Source: Vulcanimicrobiota bacterium
GTDB taxonomy: Bacteria; Vulcanimicrobiota; Xenobia; Xenobiales; JADMJV01
Assembly: GCA_023447635.1 (NCBI GenBank)
Contig: JAEXNA010000067.1
Coordinates: 1-20,396 of the forward strand
DNA length: 20,396 nt
Reading direction: 5' to 3'
In this document: in pieces, positions 1 through 7,126 of the stretch
Layout of the letters: each line of letters begins with the position of its first letter
How positions within the stretch are numbered: position 1 is the first letter of the stretch
Notes under the pieces: generated by a model
What the model saw: only the letters and a program-made list of their open reading frames with translations
The model's database searches: none
What the model was told of the DNA's origin: nothing
Position numbers and translations under genes: made by a program

Positions 1-448
1 GTCCTACTCCCACCGCCACCCCGGCCAGCACCAGGGTCCCGCCCAGGATCTCCCGGCCCGTCAACGCCTCTCCAAACATCAAGAACCCGACGGCCGCCAC
101 CGAAGGGGCGTAGATGCAGTCGGCCAGCGCCTGCAGGCTGGCGCCCAGCCGGTTGAGCGCGGCCAGAAACAGGGTGTCGGCAAGGGCGATGCCCAGAATC
201 GCGCTGACCACCAGGCGCAGGTAAGCGCCCTGCCCCAGGTCCGGCAGCAGCGGCAGACCCTGGGCCAGGATGGTCAGGCCGAAGCAGCCCAGCGCGACCA
301 GACTCTTGAAAAAGGTCAGCGGAACAGGCGCCAGGCTCAGGCCGGAAACGCGTAGCAGAATCACCGAGACCGACCAGAGCATGGCGGCGCTGACGGCGGC
401 AAACTCGCCCTGAAAGAAGGGCAGCAAGAGGGTGCGAAGGCTCTCCAT
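1..448 (-). CDS. DMT-superfamily (EamA-type) transporter, partial
   Basis: This is the N-terminal 149 residues of an inner-membrane permease; the C-terminus lies beyond the left edge. It starts at an ATG (448-446) and reads MESLRTLLLPFFQGEFAAVS, followed by several hydrophobic helices. The segment LADTLFLAALNRLGASLQAL and the helix VLAGVAVGVG just before the edge are typical of the end of the first EamA domain, so a second EamA half is expected outside. Members of this family move small metabolites, often as exporters, and substrate cannot be told from sequence. It diverges from the NRDE gene across a 76-bp gap that may hold both promoters, although I see no clear boxes. The hydrophobic pattern is strong and family-level confidence is good. 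Confidence 0.82.
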   Translation of the reverse strand, partial: MESLRTLLLPFFQGEFAAVSAAMLWSVSVILLRVSGLSLAPVPLTFFKSLVALGCFGLTILAQGLPLLPDLGQGAYLRLVVSAILGIALADTLFLAALNRLGASLQALADCIYAPSVAAVGFLMFGEALTGREILGGTLVLAGVAVGVG

Positions 449-524
449 CGGGCGGGAGCATACCCCTTTGCCGTGACTTCCCCTTCAGGGGGAGGCGGCC
501 GGTCGAGCTCAGAAGGCCAGACGC

Positions 525-1280
525 ATGTGTATCGCCTTCCTGGCCGTCGACCGCCACCCGACCTATCCGCTGATCGTGCTGGCCAACCGCGACGAAGCGC
601 TGGCTCGTCCTACCCGGCCTTTACATCGGTGGAGTGGGGAGCCCGCTATCTACGCCGGGCAAGACCTGGTGGCCGGAGGGAGTTGGATGGGAGTGAGCGA
701 GCGCGGGCGTCTGGCCCTGCTCACCAACTACCGCGAGCCGCCGGAGCCGCGGCAGGAGGGCGCCTCGCGGGGCGACCTGGTGCGCCGCTATCTGGCCGAA
801 GAGGACGCCGATTTTTCCGCCTTCCTGAAAGCCCGGGGAGGGGAGTACGCGGGCTTCAACCTGATCTTCGGCCCCTGGAACAAACTGACCCACTACAGCA
901 ACCGGGGCTCGGCGGGGTTCAGCCGGTTAGAGCCCGGCCTGCACGGGCTGTCGAACGCTCTGCTGGACACGCCGTGGCCCAAGGTCGAGCGGGGGAAGGC
1001 TGAACTGGCGCTTCTCCTGGAGCAAGACGAGCCCGACGTCGGGGCGCTGTTCGCCCTGCTGGCCGACGAGACGCCCGCTAGCGTCGGAGAACTCCCCAGC
1101 ACCGGCGTCTCTCCCGAGATCGAGCTACGCCTCTCGTCCATCCGCATCCCGTCCCTGGGCTCATCCTACGGCTCCGTCTCGGCCAGCGTCCTGCTGGTGG
1201 ACCGGGAAGGGCGTATGAAGTTGTGGGAACGCCAGTACGACAGCGGCTCGGAAGTGCGATTGAGCCCCGAAAGACCCTAG
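525..1280 (+). CDS. NRDE (TANGO2-like) family protein
   Basis: This 251-residue protein opens with MCIAFLAVDR and carries the family-defining Asn-Arg-Asp-Glu at residues 21-24, in the context LIVLANRDEALARPTRPLHRW. Further family features are the GGSWMGV segment (about residue 50) and the GLSNALLDTPWPKV segment (about 140). Cys2 becomes N-terminal after Met removal, and the family resembles Ntn-hydrolases, so Cys2 may be a nucleophile; this is inferred, and the molecular function of bacterial members is not settled. The eukaryotic relative TANGO2 is linked to Golgi organisation and heme or lipid handling. The protein has no signal peptide or membrane helix, so it should be cytoplasmic. An AAGG about 8 nt before the ATG supports the start. 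Its stop overlaps the stop of the convergent TPR gene. Confidence 0.9.
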   Translation: MCIAFLAVDRHPTYPLIVLANRDEALARPTRPLHRWSGEPAIYAGQDLVAGGSWMGVSERGRLALLTNYREPPEPRQEGASRGDLVRRYLAEEDADFSAFLKARGGEYAGFNLIFGPWNKLTHYSNRGSAGFSRLEPGLHGLSNALLDTPWPKVERGKAELALLLEQDEPDVGALFALLADETPASVGELPSTGVSPEIELRLSSIRIPSLGSSYGSVSASVLLVDREGRMKLWERQYDSGSEVRLSPERP

Positions 1281-3079
1281 AAGCGCATGTTCATGCGTAG
1301 CGTGCCGGCGTTGTAGCGGTAGCCCGCCACCGACGAGATGGCCGAGTTGCTGGTCAGGCCGCCCAGTTCGATGGAGCCCCAGTCGCCGATGCGGCGGCCG
1401 ATGCCGGCGCTGACGCGGTAGACAAACTGCGACGACTCGCCGTAGATCTTCTGGTAGCCCGCGCCCGCGCCCAGCCAGTAGATCCAGCGTTCTTTCGGGT
1501 CGTGCTGGTCAAGCTCTACGAACGCCTCGCCTTGCTGGAAGGTGGGCGGGCTGAAGTAGCCGTTGAACGTCTGGCGGTCGTACTCGATGAACTTCTGATT
1601 GTATCCCACCTTCAGCATCGGCCAGTTCTTCAGCACGGTATGGGCAAACGAAGCCTGATACAGATTGCTGGTATTCTTGTCCGAGTAGGTCGAGCGCGAG
1701 TAGCCCACGCTGACGTTGTTGCCGCCGCCCAGCGAGCCGTTGTAGCCCGCGTCGATAGTGTCCACCGCCAGGCTGTTCTGGATCAACTGCGGCGTCTCCA
1801 GCAGCACGTCGCGCGAGTAGCCAACGTTGAAGCTGTGCTTGGGGGTGGGCTGGAACTGCACGCTGATCGCTCCCACCGGCTGCTGGTCGTACGGGTTCCC
1901 CTGAGAGTTCAGCGAGGCCGTCCCGATGCTGGTGCGCAGCGTCACCTCGGGAGAGATCCGGCTGGTCAGACCGGCGATGAACAGGTCGGCGTGACCGGTA
2001 GCATCGGCCTTCTCGTTATAGGTGCCGAAGTGGCGGTAGGTCAGGCGCACCCGGTTCTGAGGATTGGCGTCGAACGACAGGTCGGTGCCGGCCAGCGACA
2101 GTTCGTTGGTATCGCTGTCGCGGGCCACCGTGCCCATCGGAGCCAGTTCAACTTTGTGCGCCGTTTCCAACGCGGTCAGTGACTCGCGGGCCTCGCTGTT
2201 GTTGGGATCGAGTTTGACGGCCGTGCGCAGTTCGTCCAGCGCCTCGCCGTCCATCCCCTGCCAGGCGCGCGCCTCTCCCAGGCCCTGATGGGCTTCCGAT
2301 GACTCTGGATGATCCTTGACGATGCCGCGATAGAGCGCGACGGCCTCGCGCTGGTCTCCCCTCCAACCGATCACCCGAGCCTCGCCCAGGCGGGCCTCCA
2401 GGTTGTCCGGCTCCTTGGCCAGCACCTCGCGGTAGGCGACCAGCGCCTCGTCAAAGCGGTCGTCCCAACTCGTCACCTGAGCCATGCCCAGGCGGGCCTC
2501 GATGTCGCCGCCGTTCGAGCTGATCATGGAGCGGTACAGGTCGCCCGACTCGCGGAAGCGGTTGGACCATGCCAGGGTACGGGCCAACCCCAGGCGGGCG
2601 TCGCGGTTGCCCGGCTCTTCGTTGACGACTTCCTGGTACAGCTCCAGGCTGCGCTTGGTGTCGCCTTTCCAGGCGTAGACTTGAGCGATCTCCAGGCGGG
2701 TGTCCTTGTTGCCGGGCGAAAGCTCCAGCGCCTTGTTGTAGGCGGCCAGGGCGTCGTCGTAGCGGCTCTCCCAGCCCAGCAGGCGGCCCAGGCGCATCCA
2801 GGCGTCGTAGTTGTCGGGCTGCTGCTGCACCAGCGACTGGTACAGTACGATGGCGCCTTTACGGTCGCTCGCTTCGAACCTGGCTTCGGCCTCGCGACGG
2901 AGTCCCTCAGGGGAGGCAGGGTCGACGGACTCCTGAGCTAGCTGAGGGGCCGCGGCTGTGATCTCCTGCGCGGCGGCGGGCCCTTCCTGGGCCAGGGCGG
3001 GCTGGGCGGCCAGCACGCCCAGAGTCAGGGCGAACACGAATGCGGAGACGCGGCCTTTGCGGGGGCGGAAACTTCTCAT
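1277..3079 (-). CDS. TPR protein with C-terminal outer-membrane beta-barrel (YaiO/PgaA/BcsC-like layout)
   Basis: The 600-residue product begins with a basic region and hydrophobic core ending QPALA|QEG, a classic signal peptide cleaved near residue 30. Residues ~60-310 form about seven TPR units, many with a Trp in the turn (LGWESRY, AWKGDTK, AWSNRF, SWDDRF, GWRGDQ, AWQGMD). Residues ~315-600 show alternating polar/hydrophobic strands (RLTYRHF, FNVGYSRDV, VSVGYSRSTY) and end in LRMNMRF. A terminal Phe is the usual beta-signal recognised by the BAM assembly machinery. TPR plus barrel is the arrangement of PgaA and BcsC, which export polysaccharide, and of YaiO. No glycosyltransferase lies nearby, so an export role is not supported here. 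The start has only a weak ribosome site. A possible -10 (TATAAA on the minus strand, 3178-3173) lies upstream without a convincing -35. Confidence 0.85.
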   Translation of the reverse strand: MRSFRPRKGRVSAFVFALTLGVLAAQPALAQEGPAAAQEITAAAPQLAQESVDPASPEGLRREAEARFEASDRKGAIVLYQSLVQQQPDNYDAWMRLGRLLGWESRYDDALAAYNKALELSPGNKDTRLEIAQVYAWKGDTKRSLELYQEVVNEEPGNRDARLGLARTLAWSNRFRESGDLYRSMISSNGGDIEARLGMAQVTSWDDRFDEALVAYREVLAKEPDNLEARLGEARVIGWRGDQREAVALYRGIVKDHPESSEAHQGLGEARAWQGMDGEALDELRTAVKLDPNNSEARESLTALETAHKVELAPMGTVARDSDTNELSLAGTDLSFDANPQNRVRLTYRHFGTYNEKADATGHADLFIAGLTSRISPEVTLRTSIGTASLNSQGNPYDQQPVGAISVQFQPTPKHSFNVGYSRDVLLETPQLIQNSLAVDTIDAGYNGSLGGGNNVSVGYSRSTYSDKNTSNLYQASFAHTVLKNWPMLKVGYNQKFIEYDRQTFNGYFSPPTFQQGEAFVELDQHDPKERWIYWLGAGAGYQKIYGESSQFVYRVSAGIGRRIGDWGSIELGGLTSNSAISSVAGYRYNAGTLRMNMRF

Positions 3080-3201
3080 GGAGACAGGACTACCTTCAGC
3101 TTGGAATTTGCGGGGGCCGTCGGACCAGCCCGGAGAGTATGTACTCCCCTATCGGCGGCTACCGCGCTGTCCTTTATAGTTCGAATGCCCTAAACGGGAA
3201 G

Positions 3202-6200
3202 CTATAGCCTGTCGAGCAGCTCTTTCTTCTTGCTGGCGAACTCTTCTTCGGTCAGCAACCCCTGGTCTTTGAGCTCGCCCAGCTTGCGGATCTGGTCGGG
3301 GATGGAGTGGCCGCTGGCCGGGGCGGGGATGGGAGGCAGCGCTGCAGTGGGAGTGGTTGCCGGGGAGGCAGGGGTTGGAGCAGGCGCGGTTGGAGCCGGC
3401 GTGGGCAGAGCGGCGCCCGCCGCCTTGCGCGCCTCTTGCAAACCGCGATCGCTGGAAAGGTAGCTGTCCAGCAGCGCCAGCTGACGGTCCCGCGCCTCCG
3501 TGCTGAGCCCCTTGTCGTAGAGGCTGTTACGGAAGACCAGCAGGCGTGAGACGAACTCTTGATCGCCCAGCTCGTTGCGCTTCTTGGAAAGCTGGCTCTC
3601 GATATAGGCGGGCACGCCGTCGGCCTCGCTGTCGTAGAGACGACCGGCGATAGTGTCCAGCGAGCCCGAGAAGCGCACCACCTGACGGATGCCGTCAACG
3701 GTAAAGTCCAGGCGCGTGCCGCCCGACTCGGGATCAGGATCCATCACGCCGATTTCGGGAATGCTGGCGATCAGATAACGAGTAGCCAGACGGTCGGTGT
3801 CTTCGCGAGCCGCCTTGACGATAGGCAAGAAGCTTTCCGGGCGACCGCCGATGTGCACCGGCAGTCGGGACTTTTCTAGCTGGCGCTCGTAAGCTTGCTG
3901 CAGCGCGTTCAGGTGGGTCCAGAGGCGCAGCGGGAAGGCGCCGTACTCGCGGTAGAAGATCACCTGGTAGCTGTTGGACAGCGGCACCAGACGTTCGTCG
4001 TGGTGCCCGGCGATGCCGTCGATGTGGGTGTCGCACAGCTCGCGGAAGCGCTGCTGGGCGGCCGAGCCGCCCGAGCCCGCCCCGGCGAAGCCGACCATGG
4101 TCTGCTCTTTGCCGGGATGGTCTTCGAACTTCGAGTCGCTGCGGTCGAGTTCCAGAAACGGAGCCGACAGGCGCGAGATCTGCTGGAAGCTTTCGTTGGC
4201 CTGCTGCTCTTGCATGAACGCCTTGACCACGTCGGTGTCTTCCAGGCGGCCCAGCGTGGTCATTTCGCGGGTGGCCAGGTTCCACAGTTCGCGACGCAGA
4301 TTCTGCAGCGCCACGCCGCGTCGCTCCATGCCGAACAGGCCGGCTTCGCCGCTGTGCGATTCGGCCTGCGAGGCTTTGACGTATTCGGCCACTTCGGCCT
4401 CGAGGAAGCGTCCGGTCAGTTCCCGCAGCTTGCCCCTCGTGATGCTCTGGTAGGCGATGTCGACGGGGTCCTCGTGCTCGGACTCCTGACCGGTCAGGCT
4501 CTTGACCCACTTGCCGTTGATCGGGATCGAGGTGCCCGCCGCCTGGACAGCCAGCGCCGTGTACTCCTGGCCCAGTTTGTCCAGGAAAAGATCGAAGGCG
4601 TTGACCCGGCTTTGCAGTTCGCCCAGTTTGCCCAGCAGCGTTTCGATCACGCTGACCAGCAGATGGGGCTGCAGCAGCACCTCTTCAAAGTTCATGTCCC
4701 ACAGGATCTTGGCGTCGCGGGCGTAGCGGCCGGTGTACGCTTCGCGGAACGCGGTCTTGCCCCAGAACGAGAAGCGGACCAGCGGGTCGTCGATGATCTG
4801 CTCGAGTTCGCGGCGATGGCGCTTGAGCGCCGCTTGCCCCTTTTTGACCCGACCTGCCAGTTCGCCGGAGCGGGCGTGGCAGCGGTCTTTGAGTTTTTCG
4901 AAGGTGTCGCGCAGGCTGTCGACCACGGCTTTCGCCGAGATCAGTCGCTTGTCGGGCGAGCGCATGAGCTTATCGATCAGCTCGACGAGCAGCGGCAGCG
5001 CCTGCTCTTTCAGGCGGGCGGCGTTGCGGGTGATCCGCTCGGCGGCTCCACCGGCCTTGCCTCCCTCGCCCTGCGCCAACTGCAGGGTCCCGGCCATCTC
5101 GCGCTCGAGTTCGGCCAGGCGACCAAGGACGGGCTTGCCGTGCAACTCTTTGAGTTCGTCGAGGGTGGCGAAGAAGGTCTCGGGCAGGGTCTGCCGTTCA
5201 TCCTCGGCGGCCAGCAGGCGACGCTTGAGTCCGGCTTCATCCAGGCGCTGCTCCTTGAGGAAGTCGCGCAGGTAGTTGGGGTCCAGAGTAAAGTTGGCGG
5301 TGGCGCCGTGGTATTTGCCAGAACGCAGTTCCGCGATGGTGTCGGCCATGAAGCGGGCGCCCATGGCGGTCGAGAAGTTGCGCAGCGGCACTTCGATGGA
5401 AGAGAGGCCGAAGGTGAAGAAGTTCTGGTTACAGCCGCGCTCGTCGGTGGCGACCAGGTGTTTGCGGATGTTGTCGCGGTTCGAGGAGATCTTCTGGGTG
5501 AACTCCGAGGTCGCTTCGAGCACGATCCGCCGCCCGATCATGGAGACCAGCGAGCGCGGTCCGTCGAGCGTGCTGCGACCGCTCTGGGTCGAGACCAGGA
5601 AGGTGAAGTCGAAGGGCGGTTCGGGCGTCTCGAAGCGTCTGCCGTCCGGATACTCGATGGAGTAGGTGGTCGAGTTGTCGCTGAAGTGGTTCAGTTCGCG
5701 CAGGGCGGCGTAGGCCGAGGCGCGCGTGTCCACGCCGGAACGAGTGCGGCCGGCCAGCGGCACGGCGAAGATGCCGGTCGAGATGGGGCGCTGTCCGGCG
5801 GTCATCACGCGGATGGTATCTTCGCGCAAGAGGTAGCCCAGGTCCAGGAACATGCCCGAACCGGTACCGCCGATCAGCGAACCGACGGTAAAGATGCGCA
5901 GCGGCTTCTCTTTGATCTCGACGTCGGTCATCCCCGAGTCTTTAAGATACTCCAGGGTCGAGCGTCGAGCGTCGGCCGAGGTGATGAAGGTCAGCGAATC
6001 GTTGATGGCCGGCAGCACTTTGTCGATGTTGCTGAGCAGCGCTAGGCGGCCGATCTGGCGGATCTGACCCGCGCCGGCCACCACGCTAGGATGGATCAGC
6101 GACTCTTTATCCAGCCATTTGGCCAACGCCGGGTGGTGGGTGTTCAGGTTGGCGCGGATATCCGCCATCTTGTTTTCCGAGATGGTCAGATGCAGATGCT

Positions 6201-6411
6201 CGGAGGCCGAAAAGGCCAGCGCTTCGCTCAGCGGATCGCGAGCGATCGACTCTTCGTCCAGGGCGTCGTCGGTGTCGAGTGCCAGGAAGCCGATGGTGCG
6301 CAGGTCCTTGAAGCTGCCGAAGCGCGAAACCAGGCGCTGGCGCACGTCGAGCATGGCGGACTTTCCGGTTCCGCCGATGCCGATCACGAGTGTGGGATAA
6401 AATGCGGTCAA
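3202..6411 (-). CDS. Tubulin-like GTPase with C-terminal SHOCT domain
   Basis: This is a 1069-residue member of the tubulin-like (Tubulin_2, FtsZ/tubulin superfamily) group. A glycine-rich loop, GIGGTG, lies at residues 11-16. The conserved GAGQIRQIGRLAL segment begins at 112. The tubulin signature GGTGSG is at 181-186, followed by MFLDLGYLLRE. The middle (~430-800) is mostly helical and charged. A Pro/Ala/Thr linker (~1000-1030) leads to a SHOCT module of about 35 residues (IPDQIRKLGELKDQGLLTEE onward). I chose the TTG at 6411 because it sits 8 nt after GGAGG, overlaps the upstream stop as TTGA, and puts the first beta-strand and GIGGTG at the very N-terminus. The longer reading from 6537 adds 42 residues that only overlap the preceding gene. 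Expected role: a nucleotide-dependent polymer or switch at the membrane; function unknown. Confidence 0.88.
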   Translation of the reverse strand: MTAFYPTLVIGIGGTGKSAMLDVRQRLVSRFGSFKDLRTIGFLALDTDDALDEESIARDPLSEALAFSASEHLHLTISENKMADIRANLNTHHPALAKWLDKESLIHPSVVAGAGQIRQIGRLALLSNIDKVLPAINDSLTFITSADARRSTLEYLKDSGMTDVEIKEKPLRIFTVGSLIGGTGSGMFLDLGYLLREDTIRVMTAGQRPISTGIFAVPLAGRTRSGVDTRASAYAALRELNHFSDNSTTYSIEYPDGRRFETPEPPFDFTFLVSTQSGRSTLDGPRSLVSMIGRRIVLEATSEFTQKISSNRDNIRKHLVATDERGCNQNFFTFGLSSIEVPLRNFSTAMGARFMADTIAELRSGKYHGATANFTLDPNYLRDFLKEQRLDEAGLKRRLLAAEDERQTLPETFFATLDELKELHGKPVLGRLAELEREMAGTLQLAQGEGGKAGGAAERITRNAARLKEQALPLLVELIDKLMRSPDKRLISAKAVVDSLRDTFEKLKDRCHARSGELAGRVKKGQAALKRHRRELEQIIDDPLVRFSFWGKTAFREAYTGRYARDAKILWDMNFEEVLLQPHLLVSVIETLLGKLGELQSRVNAFDLFLDKLGQEYTALAVQAAGTSIPINGKWVKSLTGQESEHEDPVDIAYQSITRGKLRELTGRFLEAEVAEYVKASQAESHSGEAGLFGMERRGVALQNLRRELWNLATREMTTLGRLEDTDVVKAFMQEQQANESFQQISRLSAPFLELDRSDSKFEDHPGKEQTMVGFAGAGSGGSAAQQRFRELCDTHIDGIAGHHDERLVPLSNSYQVIFYREYGAFPLRLWTHLNALQQAYERQLEKSRLPVHIGGRPESFLPIVKAAREDTDRLATRYLIASIPEIGVMDPDPESGGTRLDFTVDGIRQVVRFSGSLDTIAGRLYDSEADGVPAYIESQLSKKRNELGDQEFVSRLLVFRNSLYDKGLSTEARDRQLALLDSYLSSDRGLQEARKAAGAALPTPAPTAPAPTPASPATTPTAALPPIPAPASGHSIPDQIRKLGELKDQGLLTEEEFASKKKELLDRL

Positions 6412-6815
6412 GCTTCCAGCCTCCGTTTGGGCGTCCAGACAATCATGGCAAGCCATGCCAACGAGAAGAGGCACCACAACAGCCAGATCCAGTAGTTCTT
6501 GGTCATGGCGAAGAAGATCCAGTGCCACAGCCACCAATGAAACAACACCATGGCTACGAACAGCGAGAACAGGTAGGACAGCCGCATGGCCGACGTCGCC
6601 TGCATCTTGAAGACGCGGTAGAAGAGCGGGAAGAACACCAGTTGGGTGCCCAGCACGATGATGGCGACGATCACGATGGCCAACCAGTATAAGGAGCTAT
6701 CGTAATTCCCCAGCACGCTTTTGATGGCTTGCCAGTCGAAATTCCAGCCCGTCATCGTTTTCAGAACGTGATGGGTGGCGGGCGACGGTTCTTGAGCGAA
6801 CAGTAGCGGCAACAT
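6408..6815 (-). CDS. Small three-helix membrane protein, partner of the tubulin-like gene
   Basis: The product is 135 residues and I do not recognise its family. After a short N-terminus (MLPLLFAQEPSPATHH, possibly outside) and the segment KTMTGWNFDWQAIKSVLGNY come three hydrophobic helices: about 43-65 (LYWLAIVIVAIIVLGTQLVF), about 80-102 (LSYLFSLFVAMVLFHWWLWH) and about 109-127 (YWIWLLWCLFSLAWLAMIVW). It then ends in a basic tail, KRRLEA. The helices are unusually Trp-rich. An AGGAGA site lies close before the ATG. Its stop overlaps the TTG start of the tubulin-like protein, so the two are almost certainly co-translated. A reasonable inference is that it anchors or recruits the tubulin-like protein to the inner membrane. 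Confidence 0.85.
   Translation of the reverse strand: MLPLLFAQEPSPATHHVLKTMTGWNFDWQAIKSVLGNYDSSLYWLAIVIVAIIVLGTQLVFFPLFYRVFKMQATSAMRLSYLFSLFVAMVLFHWWLWHWIFFAMTKNYWIWLLWCLFSLAWLAMIVWTPKRRLEA
6420..6424 (-). promoter_or_regulatory. Ribosome binding site fixing a TTG start
   Basis: GGAGG on the minus strand lies 8 nt upstream of the TTG at 6411, inside the last codons of the three-helix membrane protein gene. Together with the TTGA stop/start overlap it points to translational coupling between the two genes. Confidence 0.75.
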
Positions 6816-6848
6816 CGATTCTCCTCTCCACCGGGCCAGGCCGGGCGT

Positions 6849-6872
6849 CTCTCGAAGGTAACCTTCGAAGAG
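6849..6872. repeat. Inverted repeat in the leader of the tubulin-like unit
   Basis: TCGAAGGT (6852-6859) and ACCTTCGA (6861-6868) form a perfect 8-bp dyad around one base. With one bulged base the stem extends by CTCT/AGAG. It ends about 34 nt upstream of the membrane protein start codon, so it could be a repressor site or an mRNA hairpin in the leader. Confidence 0.55.
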
Positions 6873-7041
6873 TCGGCTCGTTTTCGACCCCCCTGCGCAG
6901 TCTGTCCTCTATATCAGCGGGCAACTTTTGCGCGGTGCATTGTGCATATACCGCCAACCAGGGCGGCGCTACTCCCCAAGTCGCTCTGGGCGAAGGCCAG
7001 GGTGGAGGGTGGAGAAGGTCGCGGCGCCGGGCAAAAGCTTC

Positions 7042-7081
7042 GGTGCTCGGTTTGGACACCATGGTGTCCAAATCGAGCACC
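7042..7081. repeat. 40-bp near-perfect palindrome
   Basis: The left arm GGTGCTCGGTTTGGACACCA (7042-7061) and the right arm TGGTGTCCAAATCGAGCACC (7062-7081) are reverse complements at 19 of 20 positions with no spacer. The single mismatch is a G-U wobble in a plus-strand transcript and A-C in a minus-strand one. It begins 45 bp past the MFS stop. On the minus strand it is followed by GAAGCTTTTGCC, which has four T but not a proper U-tract. It may be a terminator or RNase III-type processing hairpin for the MFS mRNA, or a large dyad operator for the tubulin-like unit. Confidence 0.7.
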
Positions 7082-7126
7082 AAAGGACACGGCGGCCTAC
7101 CGCAAAGTCGACGGGAGGCGGCGGGA

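Larger units (their letters stand above)
6816..7126. other. 311-bp intergenic region with two inverted repeats
   Basis: This spacer lies between the MFS stop and the start of the tubulin-like unit, both on the minus strand. It should hold the promoter for the tubulin-like pair. A TATAGA on the minus strand (6913-6908) could be a -10 but has no good -35. It contains the inverted repeat 6849-6872 and the 40-bp palindrome 7042-7081. A short TGCA-TTG-TGCA symmetry lies near 6937-6947. The open frames crossing this stretch show no family features, and I do not call a gene. Confidence 0.6.

Noticed and set aside
477..494. Small CTTCCCC/GGGGGAG hairpin upstream of the NRDE gene
   Set aside because: The stem is short with a very tight loop and no supporting context; chance pairing is likely in this composition.
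1502..2182. Plus-strand frame of 226 codons inside the TPR/outer-membrane gene
   Set aside because: Antisense shadow of the beta-barrel region, with no signal, motif or ribosome site.
3173..3178. Promoter -10 (TATAAA on the minus strand) for the TPR/outer-membrane gene
   Set aside because: No acceptable -35 at the right spacing, so I mention it only within the gene entry.
3895..6045. A 716-codon plus-strand open frame opposite the tubulin-like gene
   Set aside because: It has the low-complexity composition of an antisense frame in GC-rich DNA and no family motif, while the minus strand carries clear tubulin motifs across the same region.
6412..6537. A 42-residue N-terminal extension of the tubulin-like protein
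   Set aside because: It lies wholly within the membrane protein gene, and the TTG at 6411 has a good ribosome site and gives the normal family N-terminus.
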